From NCBI GenBank assembly GCA_018340805.1, contig JACMZG010001913.1:22044743-22108742 (forward strand): a stretch of DNA of 64,000 bases. The letters are read 5' to 3'. Position 1 is the stretch's first letter; each line of letters begins with the position of its first letter. The notes beneath the pieces are model-generated. The model was not told where the DNA came from, made no database searches, and saw only the letters and a list, made by a program, of their open reading frames with translations. Of this stretch, positions 23,386-37,165 are shown piece after piece. This DNA is from Microvelia longipes. Lineage: Eukaryota > Arthropoda > Insecta > Hemiptera > Veliidae. The translations under genes were made by a program, and so were the position numbers.

Positions 23386-25255
23386 ATTATAATTAAAATT
23401 TTATTTTTTAGGTTACCTGAATTTTATTTATGTCAAGGCCTCAAAGGTATTAATTTGTTATGAGTTTTTACTTAAGAGATTTTAGGTTTTGTATAGTAAG
23501 AGAAACTCCTGAGAAGGAGGTTAAAACTCCAAGACATACGGGAGCTATAAATTTTACACCCAAAAATCCCTGAGACTACCCCAGGCCAAAACTCAGCCAA
23601 TCCTTGTTAGATTGCTTTTGCGTCCCACAGGGGGAAGAGGAGGATTTACTTTTACCTTTCTGTGTCTCAAGTCTTGGAGTAAAAATTTTATTTTTTTCTT
23701 ATTATTTTATCTGTTCTTTAATTTATATTTTTGCTGTTATGGGTATAACCCGATTTTGACTTGTAAACAAATATATGAAAAGAAATTCCTGGCAAACATT
23801 ACGGTGCCGTTTGAAATGGGGTTTCCCTCCTTTTAAAAAATGAGTATGTATGTTTATAATTTGATATAACTGTTTGTCACAGTTTCGTGGTATATCTCTT
23901 TGTACACAAATTGTCGGTAATTAGGGATAATGAGACTCACGACTAGGTTCTGTTCCGAACTACAAAAAAGATTTTAAATACCTATTCTTGCCTTAATAAT
24001 ATCCACATTAGAGAATAGAATTTAAAAAAATCCAACGAAATCTTCACAGTCCAACGCATTACGAAATTAGGGTTTTGGGAGTGAGGAAAAACAAACACGC
24101 TGGATACAGAATATGTTTAAGCCTTAAGTTTAACATTTCACACTAAGTGAAAGAAAAATTTTAAATTAAGTTGAAACATTTAAAAAGTAGACATGGAAAT
24201 TAAAAAAATATAAAACTGATGGACATTGAAGAAAGTAATATTTGTGATTATCTAAAAAATAAAGCAAATTAATGGACCAAAATATCAAGTTCTTGTAGTA
24301 TTAACAACTAAAATATTTCTTGGTCAAATAGACTTATTGATGAAGAATATCAAGTGGATGCAACACTATCCAAATGTAACATTTCTTTGTCTAACAGAGA
24401 AATACTAACAAAGGACTAAACAATTGTCCAGCATATTAAGTTTTAGCTTGGAATTCAAAATAATCCGAAAATCTTTTAAGTAAAAGAATTAAAATTTTTG
24501 AGGTACGGTGCACCTCAGGTGTAATTATTAATTAAATTAATAACTCTTCTTCTGCGCACTAACCCGTCTGAAGAGGCCCTGACATGAAAGCCAAAGTTTC
24601 GTTGATACTTTACCGAGAAGTAACTTACGTTATTTAAGAGACTACAAACGCCGACAAATCACTTGCATCTACAATCTACATGTACGAATCAATTTTGTTT
24701 AATCTATTAATATGTTTAATTATAATTTATAAAACTATTATCGTTATCTTATAGCCGTTATTTATAATTAATACACGTCGATAAAATAAAATTTAAGTGA
24801 CAATTAAAACTTAAATAACTAACATTTCTTTTGTACATTATTCTGATGATTTAACGAAATTAAAGAAAATTAAGTTATAAAAGCAATAACAAGAAAACAC
24901 AATTGGTAAAAAGCGGAAACTGTAGAATCCTAATAAGACTCTAATAATTGCTGGGTTTCTCAATCAAACAGCACTAAGTTTAATAATTACGTAATTATTG
25001 AGGGGGAGTATAGTGAAGCAAGCAAAGTTTCAAGTTATCTAAAACTTCCGATTCAACTCTTTCTCTCCAATTACTAATCACTTGACTGACTCGACTATCA
25101 CTACAACTCTGATACTAAGTTGTGCAGTGAAACAAACTTAACTAAATTTAACCAACAACTTTGCCAAAAACTAGTTTAAATATTTAGGATGATAATAAAA
25201 CTTGTATTAGATTTTTTACTGATTAGTATTGTGTTAAACAAATGTTTAATTTAAT
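23386..25255. other. AT-rich DNA without supported genes
   Basis: A slightly GC-richer patch at 23505-23640 has a 74-codon open frame on plus (23612-23836) with no domain. GAGGTACGGTGCACCTCAGG at about 24501-24520 may be a remnant of the 5S-derived repeat tail. Confidence 0.4.
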
Positions 25256-25257
25256 TA

Positions 25258-25710
25258 ATTTTTTGCTTTTCCTCTCCTATGATCGCAAGAAAATAAGGAC
25301 AGTATTTTGTTTATCCTAAAAAGGCGTCTTCATGATTCAATTTTAATTATCTGATTTGGAAGGTATTCAGGTGTTTTTAATGGTTTGCATGACGATTGTC
25401 TATCTGTTTTTTGTGTGTGCATATTTAAATTAATATCTAGCTAGTTTACAACATTTCATGGTAAAAAAGTGTTTGATGGCGTCATAAATATTTTATAAAA
25501 CAATAAGCGCCATAATCACTTAATTATCTTGCCAAGTATATGCCACTTATCGTTTCGATTTGAGAAAGAGTTATTGTTATAAACACACACACATATCAGG
25601 AGGTCTTAAAAACACCTGAAACGGATAATTCCGGTGATATCCTGGATTCGGATTTTTTCGCAAACACAATAATTTTCCTTTATATCTACGGTATAAATGA
25701 GGACAAGTAG
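25258..25710. repeat. Two opposed fragments of the 5S-derived repeat
   Basis: 25258-25520 reads in plus orientation (GCTTTTCCTCTCC, then TTTGTGTGTGC and GATGGCGTCATAAA). 25580-25710 reads in minus orientation (AAACACCTGAAACGGATAAT, ATCCTGGATTCGG, ACGGTATAAATGAGGACAAG). Both are 5' portions, facing each other tail-side inwards, with the middle and tails missing. Confidence 0.55.
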
Positions 25711-25854
25711 AAATACGAATTAATATTGATCTGTATCAGACCTTTCTTATTTATTTACGATATACGTACTTTAGATTATTAATTAATCAATAATAGTATA
25801 ATAAACATATATAATAATGAAAGAATATACATATTTATTCTTTGCTTATGATGA

Positions 25855-25856
<2 letters not shown>

Positions 25857-25908
<52 letters not shown>
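25857..25908. repeat. (TA)n tract left of the MITE-like element
   Basis: Pure TA with one phase switch. It abuts the left inverted repeat of the element at 25909-26468. Confidence 0.9.
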
Positions 25909-25913
<5 letters not shown>

Positions 25914-26462
25914 GTGATATAAAGTGTCCAGAAAAGGAGGTGATAGTACTCCTCAAAAGGAACAAAAATATCAGTTTTTGCAACTTCTAGCACCAATAGC
26001 TTACATTTTTGACTATTAAATGTATTAAAATATTTACATTTTCTTAAAGGGCAATCATAAGAGAAGTTTTTTCCGTTCTTGGCTGAACTTTTGCTCATCT
26101 CTTACTTCCTCTAATGCCCTACTACAAAAAATTCCATAAAATTAATTTTTAAAAAAATCATGTTTCATGCAAAATTTTGGGCAGTAGTTCCAAAATATTT
26201 GACCTAGTTAGTAGTTTGTCCTTTAGGAAATTTACTCAGCTTTCTAATGATACCAATTTCGCCTTTCTAGCTTGAATAGTTAAATCCCTATTAACAATTA
26301 TATGATGTGAGGTCAAATATTTTTTTGAAATATTAAATTTGACCTTTGGATCAAATCCAACCGTGGGAAAACGGTTGGAGATCGGGGTTAATATTATAGG
26401 ACATTTTTTGTTTCTTTTGAGAGTACTAACACCTCCTTTTTGGTGGACACTTTATATGAAAC

Positions 26463-26468
<6 letters not shown>
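25909..26468. mobile_element. MITE-like element with long terminal inverted repeats
   Basis: Left end 25909-25970 (ATATAAAGTGTCC, AGGAGGTG, TAGTACTC, TCAAAAG) is matched in inverse orientation by 26400-26468 (CTTTTGAGAGTACTAACACC, GTGGACACTTTATATGAAAC, ACCCTATA). The inverted repeats are about 60 bp and about 80 percent alike. The 560-bp size, lack of a transposase frame and TA tracts on both sides fit a non-autonomous DNA transposon using TA as target, as Tc1/mariner elements do; the superfamily is inference. The interior has a CCAACCGT/ACGGTTGG hairpin near 26360. Confidence 0.6.
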
Positions 26469-26549
<81 letters not shown>

Positions 26550-26581
26550 AATATATGTATATAAAATAAATAAATAAATAC

Positions 26582-26645
<64 letters not shown>
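26469..26645. repeat. (TA)n microsatellites
   Basis: Two long TA tracts (26467-26543 and 26587-26645) separated by a (TAAA)n-like patch. Overlapping open frames are artefacts. Confidence 0.92.
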
Positions 26646-26646
<1 letters not shown>

Positions 26647-26687
26647 CAATACATATATACATATAAACTTTTTGGGACATATATTTT

Positions 26688-26880
26688 TGTTATCAGGAAG
26701 CCAATAGGAACCGATTCCGCTCACTCCCACCCTCAACTTCTGTCATCCGATCAACCTCATAAGCGTAATATATATATATATATATAAGTATAAGTTGTCT
26801 CATGGAATCAATTTTATTTATTCTCACACTCCACTTCCGTCATCAGAACAACCGTATAAGCTTCATTTTCTGATTAAATT
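26688..26880 (+). repeat. Tag copies 2 and 3 of the hairpin-bearing repeat
   Basis: 26688-26768 is almost identical to 355-440 (TTATCAGGAAGCCAATAGGA, ACCGATTCCGCTCACTCCCA). It ends at a short (TA)n tract (26768-26786). About 26790-26880 is a diverged version (CACACTCCACTTCCGTCATC, AGAACAACCGTATAAGCTTC). The hairpin part is absent here. Confidence 0.65.
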
Positions 26881-28075
26881 TTGCTAAAATAAATTTAAAA
26901 TAGATCTTCATTAAAGCTGAGGTAAAACTTTATTTTATCACATATTTAAAATCCCTCAGAACAAGTTTAATAAAACTTTAATTTTCTCGATTGTTTATTT
27001 AATCATAATGTTTCCTGGTATATTCTATAATATATAATCGTGATATAGAGAAGATGTATCAAATTTACTGACCTGCGTGTGCAAAGGATATAATTTATGA
27101 GGAAACGCATAATCATTTTTTTGTAGCATAGAAGTTTTTATTTTTACAATACTAAACCTTCACTTGCATTTTGGGAAATAATATGAGCCTAAGCCTAAGG
27201 TAAAATAAATGTAACTTAATTATAAAATTTTAAATTCAATTAACTTTTGTTTTAAATAAATTTTATTTCGACTGTAGTTTTTTAGGGGATACTTTCAGAA
27301 TACAGTGTAATTAGGTGAGCCGATTTAGACTACTGAACTCTTAGTAATTTAATTTATTAAATCGATTTGATTCAGATCTGCTGGCCTTTTAGGCTTTTTT
27401 AAAAGTTAGTTATAAACTTAGCCTATATAAGACTAACTACCCTTGTAAATACAGTATTTTAAAGTTAAAAAGGTCCTGTATTGGATGAACTGAGAGGAAA
27501 CTATATAAAAAGGCTATTTAAACAGAAGGGTTCTATATAAGTGCTCAAACTAAATTGGAAACATTGAAACTACAAAAACGAGGGTCGCACTATTAATTCT
27601 TACAATTTATATTTTACTTCAACTAAAAGTTTTTAAATTTCATTTAATGCTATGTTAGACAATTTTAAATAAACATCATTGTATTTTTTAAGTAATGTTT
27701 AGGTATTGACTATAGGTATATATACATTTTTAAGAACGTATAGTACATTGTTGTAGTTGGCAGCACTGCCAGGGCTATGATAGTTGCAGTGATAAGGGCT
27801 ATGGTAAGGTCGGTACTGATTTTTAAACAATACCGTAACTATATAAGAAATTTGCTAACAGTTTATTAATTTAAATTTGTTCTACGTTTAAGGCAAAATT
27901 GTAATTAAATTTTATGATATTCTTCTATTAATTGCAAAAGAAAATTCTTTTGATAAATTGTTGATAATATGATAACAATTTTTCAGAAAAACACTTACGT
28001 TTTTGGTATTAAATTTCACATCGATCCTGTAATTTTTTCCATGAATTTTTATCTAATCTAGAATAGATTTTAATG
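26881..28075. other. AT-rich DNA without supported genes
   Basis: Nothing coding is visible. A short internal duplication (AGGGCTATG, twice) lies at about 27770-27805. Confidence 0.4.
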
Positions 28076-28475
28076 AGTCATAAATAACAATTAATGATAG
28101 CACAACTAAACCTAATGATTAATTTTTCAGTCAATACGCAAGTTTCAACTGTCTTGCGTAAAAACACTGGGTGCTTTTACAGATAACAGTCACATATACA
28201 CACTGTTATGATGATAACAGTCACATATACACACTGTTATGATGATAAAAGTCACATATACACACTTACTGATAACAGTCACATATACACACTGTTATGA
28301 TGATAACAGTCTCATGTACACACTTACTGATAACAGTCACATATACACACTTACTAATAACAGTCACATATACACACTTACTGACCAATCAAAAACACCT
28401 GAAACCGATGATTCAGATGAAATCCCGATATCAATACTTTTCCTTTAAACCTAAGAAATAGATGAGGAAAAGTTA
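28076..28475 (-). repeat. 5' part of 5S-derived repeat with an expanded CA-rich tandem
   Basis: The minus-strand order is family-like: CGCAAGTTTCAACTGTCTTG, the CA-rich region, then AAAACACCTGAAACCGATGA, TTCAGATGAAATCCCG, then ATAGATGAGGAAAAGT. The CA-rich region (28176-28382) has expanded into about seven units of ATAACAGTCACATATACACAC alternating with TGTTATGATG or TTACTG. Confidence 0.65.
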
Positions 28476-30800
28476 ACATCTGTTTCAATAAAATGGTACT
28501 TTTCCTCCGTGTTACAAAATCTACTACATCTCTCTTATAAAAATGGGCTATAATATATGAATTAAACATACAATCACTTTATGAAACAGATTGAATATTT
28601 CAGCTCACTACGTGCTGGGAATATTTTACTTTACACCTGGCTTGGGGTATGAAAGCTTGAAAACATAAGAAAGATATCGCACGCCTTAAATATTACTATT
28701 TTATAGCCGGAGTCAAATAATCCAAACATTGTAAGAGGCAATTTTCCTTGATATATACCCAGTCTTAAACTTTAATAATATTAGGTAACACAGTGAGATG
28801 AATAATGCAATAAACTGAAAATAACTTGTAAAATAACTAAAGGTATTATTTAAATTTCTTATTTCTCGTTGAACGACATTTTCTGTTATTTACTTAAGAG
28901 TTTGACTCTAAAAATGAGGTAAAACACACTAAAATGTAAATATTTCCGTGCTTAAGAAAAATATTAATGGTTTAAGACAGCTTATTTTAATTTTTATTTT
29001 CCTTATTTATAACGTTGAAATATAAGAAAATTATTTATTGTGTTTACACTAAAAATCCGAAACCGGAAATTTCTCTTGAATCATCCGTTTTAGATTGTTA
29101 TAAGACTTCCTGATTGGCATAATTGATAGAAACTAAGAATTTTGTTAAAATATGGTTGTACCGTCCTCTCGATAAGTCTTGAATTCAAGGCCGGATAACC
29201 TAGCCTTTTACGTGGTTTTCCTTTTCTGTGACTAGAGTAACTGGTGAGGTTAGTTATTAAAAACTAGTAGCTAATAGTCATAACTCCCTCGGATCTGCCT
29301 TGGGAGTTGAAAACATAAATTCCTTGGCTTCGCCTCGGGAGTTAAATACTTTGGTTCCCTCGGCTTACTGCTCTGGGAAATAATAGCATTCTTTACTCCC
29401 TTGGTGCATAAATAACTATTAGAATTACTACACTGGCACAATGTAGTAGAGTAGTAGAGTACAAGTAATGCCTAAAAAGGAACAAGTAGTAGTATTCCTA
29501 CGTCCCAAAAACTAAATAAAAATATTCTAGTGGTCTTATGAGTAAAAAGGTTGGGAACCTCCTTATTGTAAAAAGGTTGCTTCAAAGCATTATAACAAAA
29601 AATATTTATTTTAAACTTGAGAGAAAAAGATATAAGAAAAAGATAGAAGGAAAAACACAAAGAGCATTTGCCCTTCTTCCATCATCGTCATTCAACAGAT
29701 TTACAAGCTCCGTTTTCATTCAGTTTTTTTCGATCAAAGCAACTCTTTCAGTTTTTTGAGGCGTCAAAAAATGAGAGATGCATAAAAGGTTTTTTGCTTA
29801 AGACTAAGGGGTAGATAGGATAAAATGAGATCAAATTTCAGATTCGTTTTTTAAACTAAGCATTTTTTTGTACAAAATGCTTTATAGGAAACAAGCAGAC
29901 CATGCTAGTCTTAAACAATAGAGATTTCCAAAAAAAAAAATACAAAAAATAAACTCCTACCCGCATTTTAAAAATCCCTTTTTAAAAAACTACTTTTTGC
30001 ATTTTCTTGTTTTATCTACAAATTCCTTTTAAGGCATTCTAGTAATTTTTATTAACTTTTTTTATTTATTTTATACTCTTATATTATATTAATAAATAAG
30101 TTATGTAACATTTTTTTAATACCTTCATACAATGTTTAAGTGTTTGTAAAATAAACGGATCAGGTTCTACCTATATTATGTTTTAAAATACAAATTTATC
30201 TAAAATTAAAAATTCTGGCGCTGGGGTCCGCAAACTTGGTGAATTACTTTTGGAATGCTTGATCTCTTATAGAACAGTTCACTTTTAGCGAATTTTCATC
30301 ATGAAAATGACGCTTATGAGGTTGTTTTTTACGGATTTTTGATTGACTTGATTTTATTTTTCTACTTGTAAGTAATTTTTCTGTATTTATCAAGGAAAAC
30401 ACCCTTCTTACTACGCCATATGAAACTCTGATCAATAATTCCGAAATAAAGTGCAATAAGGGCACTTCTTATTGCACTTATTAAAAACTTTGTTTATGTT
30501 AACAACTATAAAGTTTTAGCACATTTCTTTTAAAAAATAAAAAAAAACTGACTTTCAAGTAAGTAAAAAAATCAAGGAAAATCAGACCGTTTAGCAAGAC
30601 ATCTAGCATTTCAAATTAAATTTGCCCAGATTGCAGACCTAAAGCTAAAATTATTTTATAGTTACAGACTTAAATGTTGTAAACAAAACGAAATAAACTT
30701 GGTATTTTGGTTGTTGATCACAAGAACCAGAATTCAATTCCATGGCTTTTGTTTTAATTGTATTGAGTGAGTACATTGACTCAATATTTTATATTTATTT
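28476..30800. other. AT-rich DNA with one SINE fragment
   Basis: 29155-29240 is a plus-orientation piece of the S3 SINE (CTTGAATTCAAGGCCGG, then CTTTTACGTGGTTTTCC). 29290-29400 has repeated CCCTCGG/CTCGGGAGTT phrases. 30288-30330 holds an inverted piece of the hairpin-bearing repeat. A perfect 11-bp inverted repeat (AGTGCAATAAG/CTTATTGCACT) is at 30450-30478. Open frames of 62-73 codons lack recognisable domains. Confidence 0.4.
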
Positions 30801-30801
30801 T

Positions 30802-30802
<1 letters not shown>

Positions 30803-30893
<91 letters not shown>
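30803..30893. repeat. (TA)n microsatellite
   Basis: About 90 bp of uninterrupted TA. Confidence 0.95.
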
Positions 30894-30896
<3 letters not shown>

Positions 30897-33800
30897 GGCA
30901 CACATTCGACATTGAATCCTGCTATGAATTTTCTAAAAAAGTATTTGCTAAAAAGAAGAACTAGTTATAAAAAGAAAAAATATTTTAGTTACAAATATAA
31001 TATAACTCTATAAAATAAAAGCTTTTTTATTTTAAGCTTAGCGCGTTATTTATTAAAAGCTTTATACATTTTTTTTATCTAAATATTTAATTTTTTATTT
31101 ACTTAATTTATTATGCAAATGTATTCATATTAGTGTATTACATTATTTTTATAGAGAAATAAGGAAAAGGATGATGCTAAAGAAGTAGAGTAAAAATAAA
31201 AAATTCAGAGGTTAAATTGAGGTCGCCTTAAAAAATCTCCTCAGTAAATAGGAGCAAGGAAGAAGAAGAAAAAACAGGTCGGCTTTAGACTTGTTTTTAC
31301 TGCTCTCTTGCAAACCTTGTTATTGGATAGTGGCGCCTCCCAGCGCCCTATTCTTACTACTTTCAAACAACTTTAAGAGAAAAGATACCCATATAAAAAA
31401 ACCTAAATGCTGATGAAACCAAAATCTACAATAGTAATAAAATGTTTTTAAATTATACTTTTAAAGAACTAAAGATAATAATGTTTTAAAAATAAAGTTA
31501 AACTTTACCTGGAGTTATAACGTTTTACGGCTCTGTTGTTCTAGTTTTAGGTTTAAACGTTTTTTCTAAACATGTATCCAGTTTAGTCTTTTAAAAGAGT
31601 TTTTGTAAGGCAAATGAGCATTTGCCCAGTAAAATTCAAGAATTGTCTACTTAAATTGTTTTGCCCTCGATAAAACATTGTATTTAAATTATAATTTTCA
31701 AGAGGAATTAGTGACAACTGAATTCATATATTTATTGTTTGCCTTTTAATTAATTTTGTTGCGCTTTTATTGTTCTTGTTGTTGCAGTCAATTAGTGTTA
31801 CAAAATTTTCTCATTGTATACTCCGTCTTACGATTCAACTAGATGGCCAGTGCGTAACATTTTGTTTCGTAGTATAGCGTGGTTTCAGTGAATGCAAATT
31901 CAAGTTATCATGATAATGCATTATACCTTTTAAGATGTGTCTACCTGTAGGAAGAAATTTCATAATTTGGACACAAACGAGGAAAGAAGAAACAGCCTGA
32001 CGACTATACTTCCTTCTCTACTTGGAGCATGATCACGTCTGTAAGAAACATGAAATAATTTAGTAGAGAACGCATAAGTACTTTACAGTAAATTGTAATT
32101 CATAAGTGCCGAATCAAAATTATAAAATCACGGAATGAAAAAAAATGCATTTATAACATACCAACTATTATAATCATAATGAGAAATTATAATGTTTCGA
32201 TTTGGGAGCAAAATGTAGCCTTGATGCTGTAATTTTTTCCTCGTTTCAACCAAAGTCCTACTGTAATGTTAAACTAAAAGGAACACAATGAAGTAATATT
32301 AAGTACAAACTTTACGAACGAAAACGCCTTCAAGCGTTCTCTACCAGAGGACTCAGGAAGTTTGCATTTTTAATTCTAGCCTTAAGAATATAATGCATAT
32401 TCTATTTGTAGGAATGCTGTTGGTACGACTGAATTATTAAACCTGCAACACTGCCTATCTTAACTCAAGATGTACTTTAACTAATTTTTGAGATGACTTT
32501 GTTTCGTTATTTTAGTTCAATAAATATTGATGTTTTTTTTTCAAAGACATTTATTTATTTATTTAATTATACATACATTATTACAAAAATATAAAATACA
32601 TGTGTAATCAGATAAAAAAATGTTTTCCCACTATTTGTTGAGAAAAACAATCTAACTCAATTTAACTGAGTCTAACTGAGTTGGGTTAAGCCTGTACTGA
32701 GTTCAGATTGATTTAGAATCCAAGTTAAGACTTTAATAGGTTAGACGTTCCCTAGCCATCACTCAAAAGCAACATAAATTTACTTCATTATGCAAAATAA
32801 CATTAAATCTTAAACAATTTAGATCATCATAAATGACATCAAAGCTGAAATAAACAAATCACAAGACTAACAGTAACATCAAAAGGCTTCTATTTGCTGA
32901 AATCTTAGCTTCTATAAGTTATGTATGCTCATTAATATCATTAAAGATGACAAAACATTTAAAATCATGCTACTCTTACTATTTTACTATGTTCATAAAA
33001 TTCAATTAATAATGCTTCACTATGATTTATTAAAGTTACTTTGATGTTATTTACTGTTTAATTTGCACGACAGTATTGCGTTTGTTATCCTAGGTATATA
33101 CAATTTGTAGAAGAATTGCTACAAACTTTGATCAATCTTTTCATTTTATTAATTTTAACTCAAATGTTTTGTTTAAAAGAATCAAGCCATTATTCAAGTT
33201 CAAAATTAGATCTAATTAAATTATAATTAGATCCCTTTTGTCTGAATCATTATTTACCTTTCTAATTTTGTTCAAAGTCAAAAGCGAAACAATAAGCATT
33301 TGTTTAAATGGTGGAAAAGAATTAAAGCTTCTCTTTGCAAACATTACAGTGAAACGAAATAATTGCCGACTAGATGTTTTTAATTATTCTCAAATCAAAG
33401 GATTGTTTTTAAGAAAAATCAAATCAGAGGCCAGTTTTAGTGTTCTATTGCCTAATTTTAAATTTTAACTCTTTGACAGTCCTCTCTATTGTAGGTACAG
33501 TGGGTTCAAAACGTCCCTCACCCTTTTTCTCTTTTATCTTTTCCACGTCCTCAGTTCTTTTTTGTTTTACTCAGTTTTTGTTAATTTACTACTAAAATGT
33601 TGATAATATTTAAAAAACTATATTATCAGTCGTGTCTTTGTCGTGGGAATGTAAACGTCTGTAAGGCTTTATGCCTTACAGACGTATACATTCCCATCCT
33701 TTACAGTGCTGTATAAGTTTTTTTATGAACTCTACGGCAATGTCAAACCAATTAATGCCAATGGGAAGCGAAATTGCGCATATGGAAATTTAAAATTAAA

Positions 33801-34380
33801 TCTTTCCAGAAAAACTAAATCAGAATGTGGTTCAGTGAAATTGTGAAAGTGGTGGCTGTTGTAACCTGGTGGTATGCAGAAATCACCCTCCGACGCCTAA
33901 ATCTATGGCAGAAGCTGTGGACGTTGAAGATAAAAATACTCACAACTGCTATGACCCCATATCTTTTTTTATTTGAAAAGGTGTGCTTACAGCTGTTTTT
34001 ATCTGTTATAATGGCTAAATTTGATTCATTGTTAAGAAATAATAACATAAACATAAACAATTTGTAAAGAGGCAAACATTTGACGTATTAAAAGGTGTGC
34101 TCGATAGTTTTTTGTTTGTCCCCGTGTTTGTCCTTTTATCCTTACAACCGCCCCCTTCCCCTCCAAAAAATGATTTTAATGTTATGCCTAACTGTCCTCG
34201 AAGACCCCAGTTATACAGTTTGTCTTAAATCTATATAATCTGTCTTACATGCCCGCTGTAAACAGTACCAAGATCGTTAAATGGAAGATTTGTGTCCTCT
34301 AGTCTTGTAAAAACTTTCCTCAGACACCCTTCCTATTAATCCCGTGAATGACCAATTATTTATTATCTATCGTTATTTCA
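30894..34380. other. AT-rich DNA with a long near-perfect hairpin
   Basis: No supported gene. The notable feature is an inverted repeat at 33645-33695: 23-bp arms (GGGAATGTAAACGTCTGTAA...) with one mismatch around TTTAT. An 80-codon plus frame (33825-34067) overlaps an 86-codon minus frame; neither shows a known domain. ACTGAGT-type phrases repeat at about 32660-32705. Confidence 0.45.
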
Positions 34381-34383
34381 TTA

Positions 34384-34618
34384 TCTGCCTCCGTAGCCGC
34401 AGTCGTATAGTACTGGACTTCGGCACCGGAGGTCCGGGGTTTACAGCCGGGCTATGCTCTCAATTTTTATGAATAGATTTGATGTAAAAATATTTCGCCA
34501 ACATTAGCTTTACTTTAAGCATAGTAGGTGTGACCCACCCGAAGTGGTTCCCGCAGGGTGAATACCCTGTAGGGTCGAAAAGCCCTAAAACGGGCGTTAT
34601 TATTATTATTATTATATT
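34384..34618 (+). mobile_element. tRNA-derived SINE (family S1), copy 1
   Basis: The head (GCCTCCGTAGCCGCAGTCGT, CGGCACCGGAGGTCCGGGGT, TTACAGCC) has A-box-like and B-box-like parts of a tRNA. The body is AGCATAGTAGGTGTGACCCA, then TGGTTCCCGCAGGGTGAATA and AGGGTCGAAAAGCCCTAAAA. The tail is (TTA)n. The element is flanked by CGTTATTTCATTA (34371-34383) and CGTTATTTGATTA (34619-34631), a 13-bp target-site duplication with one mismatch. That marks it as a complete retroposed copy. The B-box has lost its consensus CG and A. Confidence 0.82.
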
Positions 34619-34741
34619 CGTTATTTGATTACCATTTTTATTTTACTAATACTTCCTTTGAGAATAATTAAAGCTAATTTAACAATCATATTCTCATTCT
34701 ACCGGCATGCATCCTCCAATAACTATAATAATATTGGCGTA

Positions 34742-34944
34742 AAAGAGTTTAAGTAGCAGTTGTAGGTTTTAGACGTACCCTCACAATCAAATAATCACAT
34801 TCCCTCTGTAAAAAAAACTTAAAGTCACAGTTCATAGGTGTGAGACCTGCTCTCAAAATCAGCATCCTCTTCGTACAAAAGACTTAGAAGTCACAGTTAG
34901 TGGGGTTTAGACTTAACACTCACAATCAAATAATCACATTTTTA
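34742..34944 (+). repeat. Three-unit degenerate tandem repeat, about 67-70 bp
   Basis: Units at about 34742-34811, 34812-34877 and 34878-34944 share AAAAGACTTA-AGTCACAGTT, GGTTTAGAC, then CTCACAATCAAATAATCACA. The first and third agree best. Confidence 0.75.
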
Positions 34945-35638
34945 TAAAATAAAATCTGTAGGGATACGAGACATAAAAGGCCCGAAAATTGATTATTTTA
35001 TTAACATGATCATTGTTCTCTTTAATTTAATCACATTTTCTTCTTAGCTTTATAACAATTAACATAAAACTTTATTATTCAAGTTAAAAAAACTAATTTT
35101 TACAAACCATTAAGTAGTTATTGAGTTTTAACTTCTTCGTTTTCTTTTTCCATTAATAATCAACGAGTTTTTCTTAATAATAAAAAGAACTAATCAGTTG
35201 AAACTTAATCTCTCGGAAAATGAAGAAAAACTTGCGAGAAATCTTTAAGAATATTTTTTATAATAGGAATTCCTTTTTTACATTTTCATTAATTTAAAAG
35301 CTTATCACTTTTTAAAAAAATTGAGAAGAATGCACTTATTTTTAATGGCAGATTTATCTTATTATAAAATTTTCTTGATAATTTTAAAATTAGCATTCCT
35401 TTTGTTTAATGAAATAGAAGTAACCAAAATTGTTTCTATTTGTTTAAATAAATATATTAAATAACTCTTTAATTTATTATTATTTCTATAAAATTTGATG
35501 AATCATGTTTTTATGTTGTTATAAATTTGAACTAAGAATCTTGAATAAAAGGGGTGACGTAAAAGGAAACTATTCCGACCCCATGGACGTGGATAAGAAA
35601 GAGAAATAGAAGCAAACTTACCTTCCTGAAGTTATACC
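34945..35638. other. AT-rich DNA without supported genes
   Basis: Nothing recognisable beyond short A and T runs. Confidence 0.4.
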
Positions 35639-35639
35639 A

Positions 35640-35868
35640 AAAACAAAAGGCCTACGGCCTCTTTGCTGCTACGCGTTGGCGCTGTGGGCCGCTTCGTAAC
35701 CCCCGCCCTGCCTGTGGCCGCTTCGTATCCCCCCTCCTGCATGTGGCCACTTCGCGGTAACATAGTTGTTGTACTTTATCAGTTCGTCATATTACTGGTT
35801 TATACAAGTGGCATACTGTCACGGTATAAGCGAATTTTTGAAAGCATTATAGTTTAACACATGGCTAA
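35640..35868 (-). repeat. Diverged inverted copy of the hairpin-bearing repeat
   Basis: Read on the minus strand: AAAAATTCGCTTATACC, ...ATGCCACTTGTATAA..., then AAAGTACAACAACTATG and ACCGCGAAGTGGCCACATGC, with further GAAGCGGCC blocks, ending with AGGCC-GTA-GGCCT. This parallels 155-355. Several hairpins have lost one arm to mutation and G/C tracts have grown (GGAGGGGGG). A 64-codon open frame across it is a by-product. Confidence 0.65.
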
Positions 35869-36079
35869 AATAATTTGACAGCGTAGGAAAATAGTGTTGA
35901 GGAACCAATGACGTTGGTCCGATTTAAAATAGTGGGCCTAGTTTAATATCCAGGAATAACTTCTTTAGCTCCGTGGCATTATTTTCCCACGCTGATTTTA
36001 GCCTTATGTTACACTATAGTGAAAAAACTTGATTTGTTTCCTTTGTGCCATAATGAATGGCATTATGTTATGTGACACA

Positions 36080-36150
36080 TTACAATGACATAATGTCATT
36101 GTAAAAAAGGTTTTTGTCATTGTTTTGCCAAAAATGACAAAAACTTTTTG
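36080..36150. repeat. Palindromic cluster with ATGACA/TGTCAT
   Basis: A perfect inverted repeat at 36080-36104 (12-bp arms TTACAATGACAT/ATGTCATTGTAA, 1-base spacer) is followed by AAAGGTTTTTGTCATT and AATGACAAAAACTTTT, a second imperfect one. Confidence 0.8.
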
Positions 36151-36469
36151 ACAAAAACTTTTAAAATCAAATATTGCTAAGCCACCAAGTTTATTTGTAA
36201 ATTCATTCTGAAAGAAATTCGCTTTAAAAAATATTTTATATCAAAAATTGTAGACATTTATTTTAAAAAGCTTTTGACTTAATCCTACTCTCTTTTAAAG
36301 CTCTTTTACAAGGCTTGATTCTTGTTTTTTCTATTTTACTGTGCGAATCATCGTTATTATTATTTTACATCAAGTAGTTCTTAATTTAGTATAATTTAAA
36401 ATTTTGTATTTATTTAATAATTGTAACATAACAAAAAGTTAAAAATCTATTCGTTCATAATTTTACAAA

Positions 36470-37165
<696 letters not shown>

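Noticed and set aside
25835..26098. An 87-codon frame within the MITE-like element as a transposase remnant
   Set aside because: No DDE/D signature or helix-turn-helix pattern is recognisable, and part of the frame is (TA)n.
33815..34075. Overlapping 80- and 86-codon open frames on opposite strands as a gene
   Set aside because: Neither product shows a domain or plausible signal. Length is within chance for the local composition, and no splice or promoter evidence was found.
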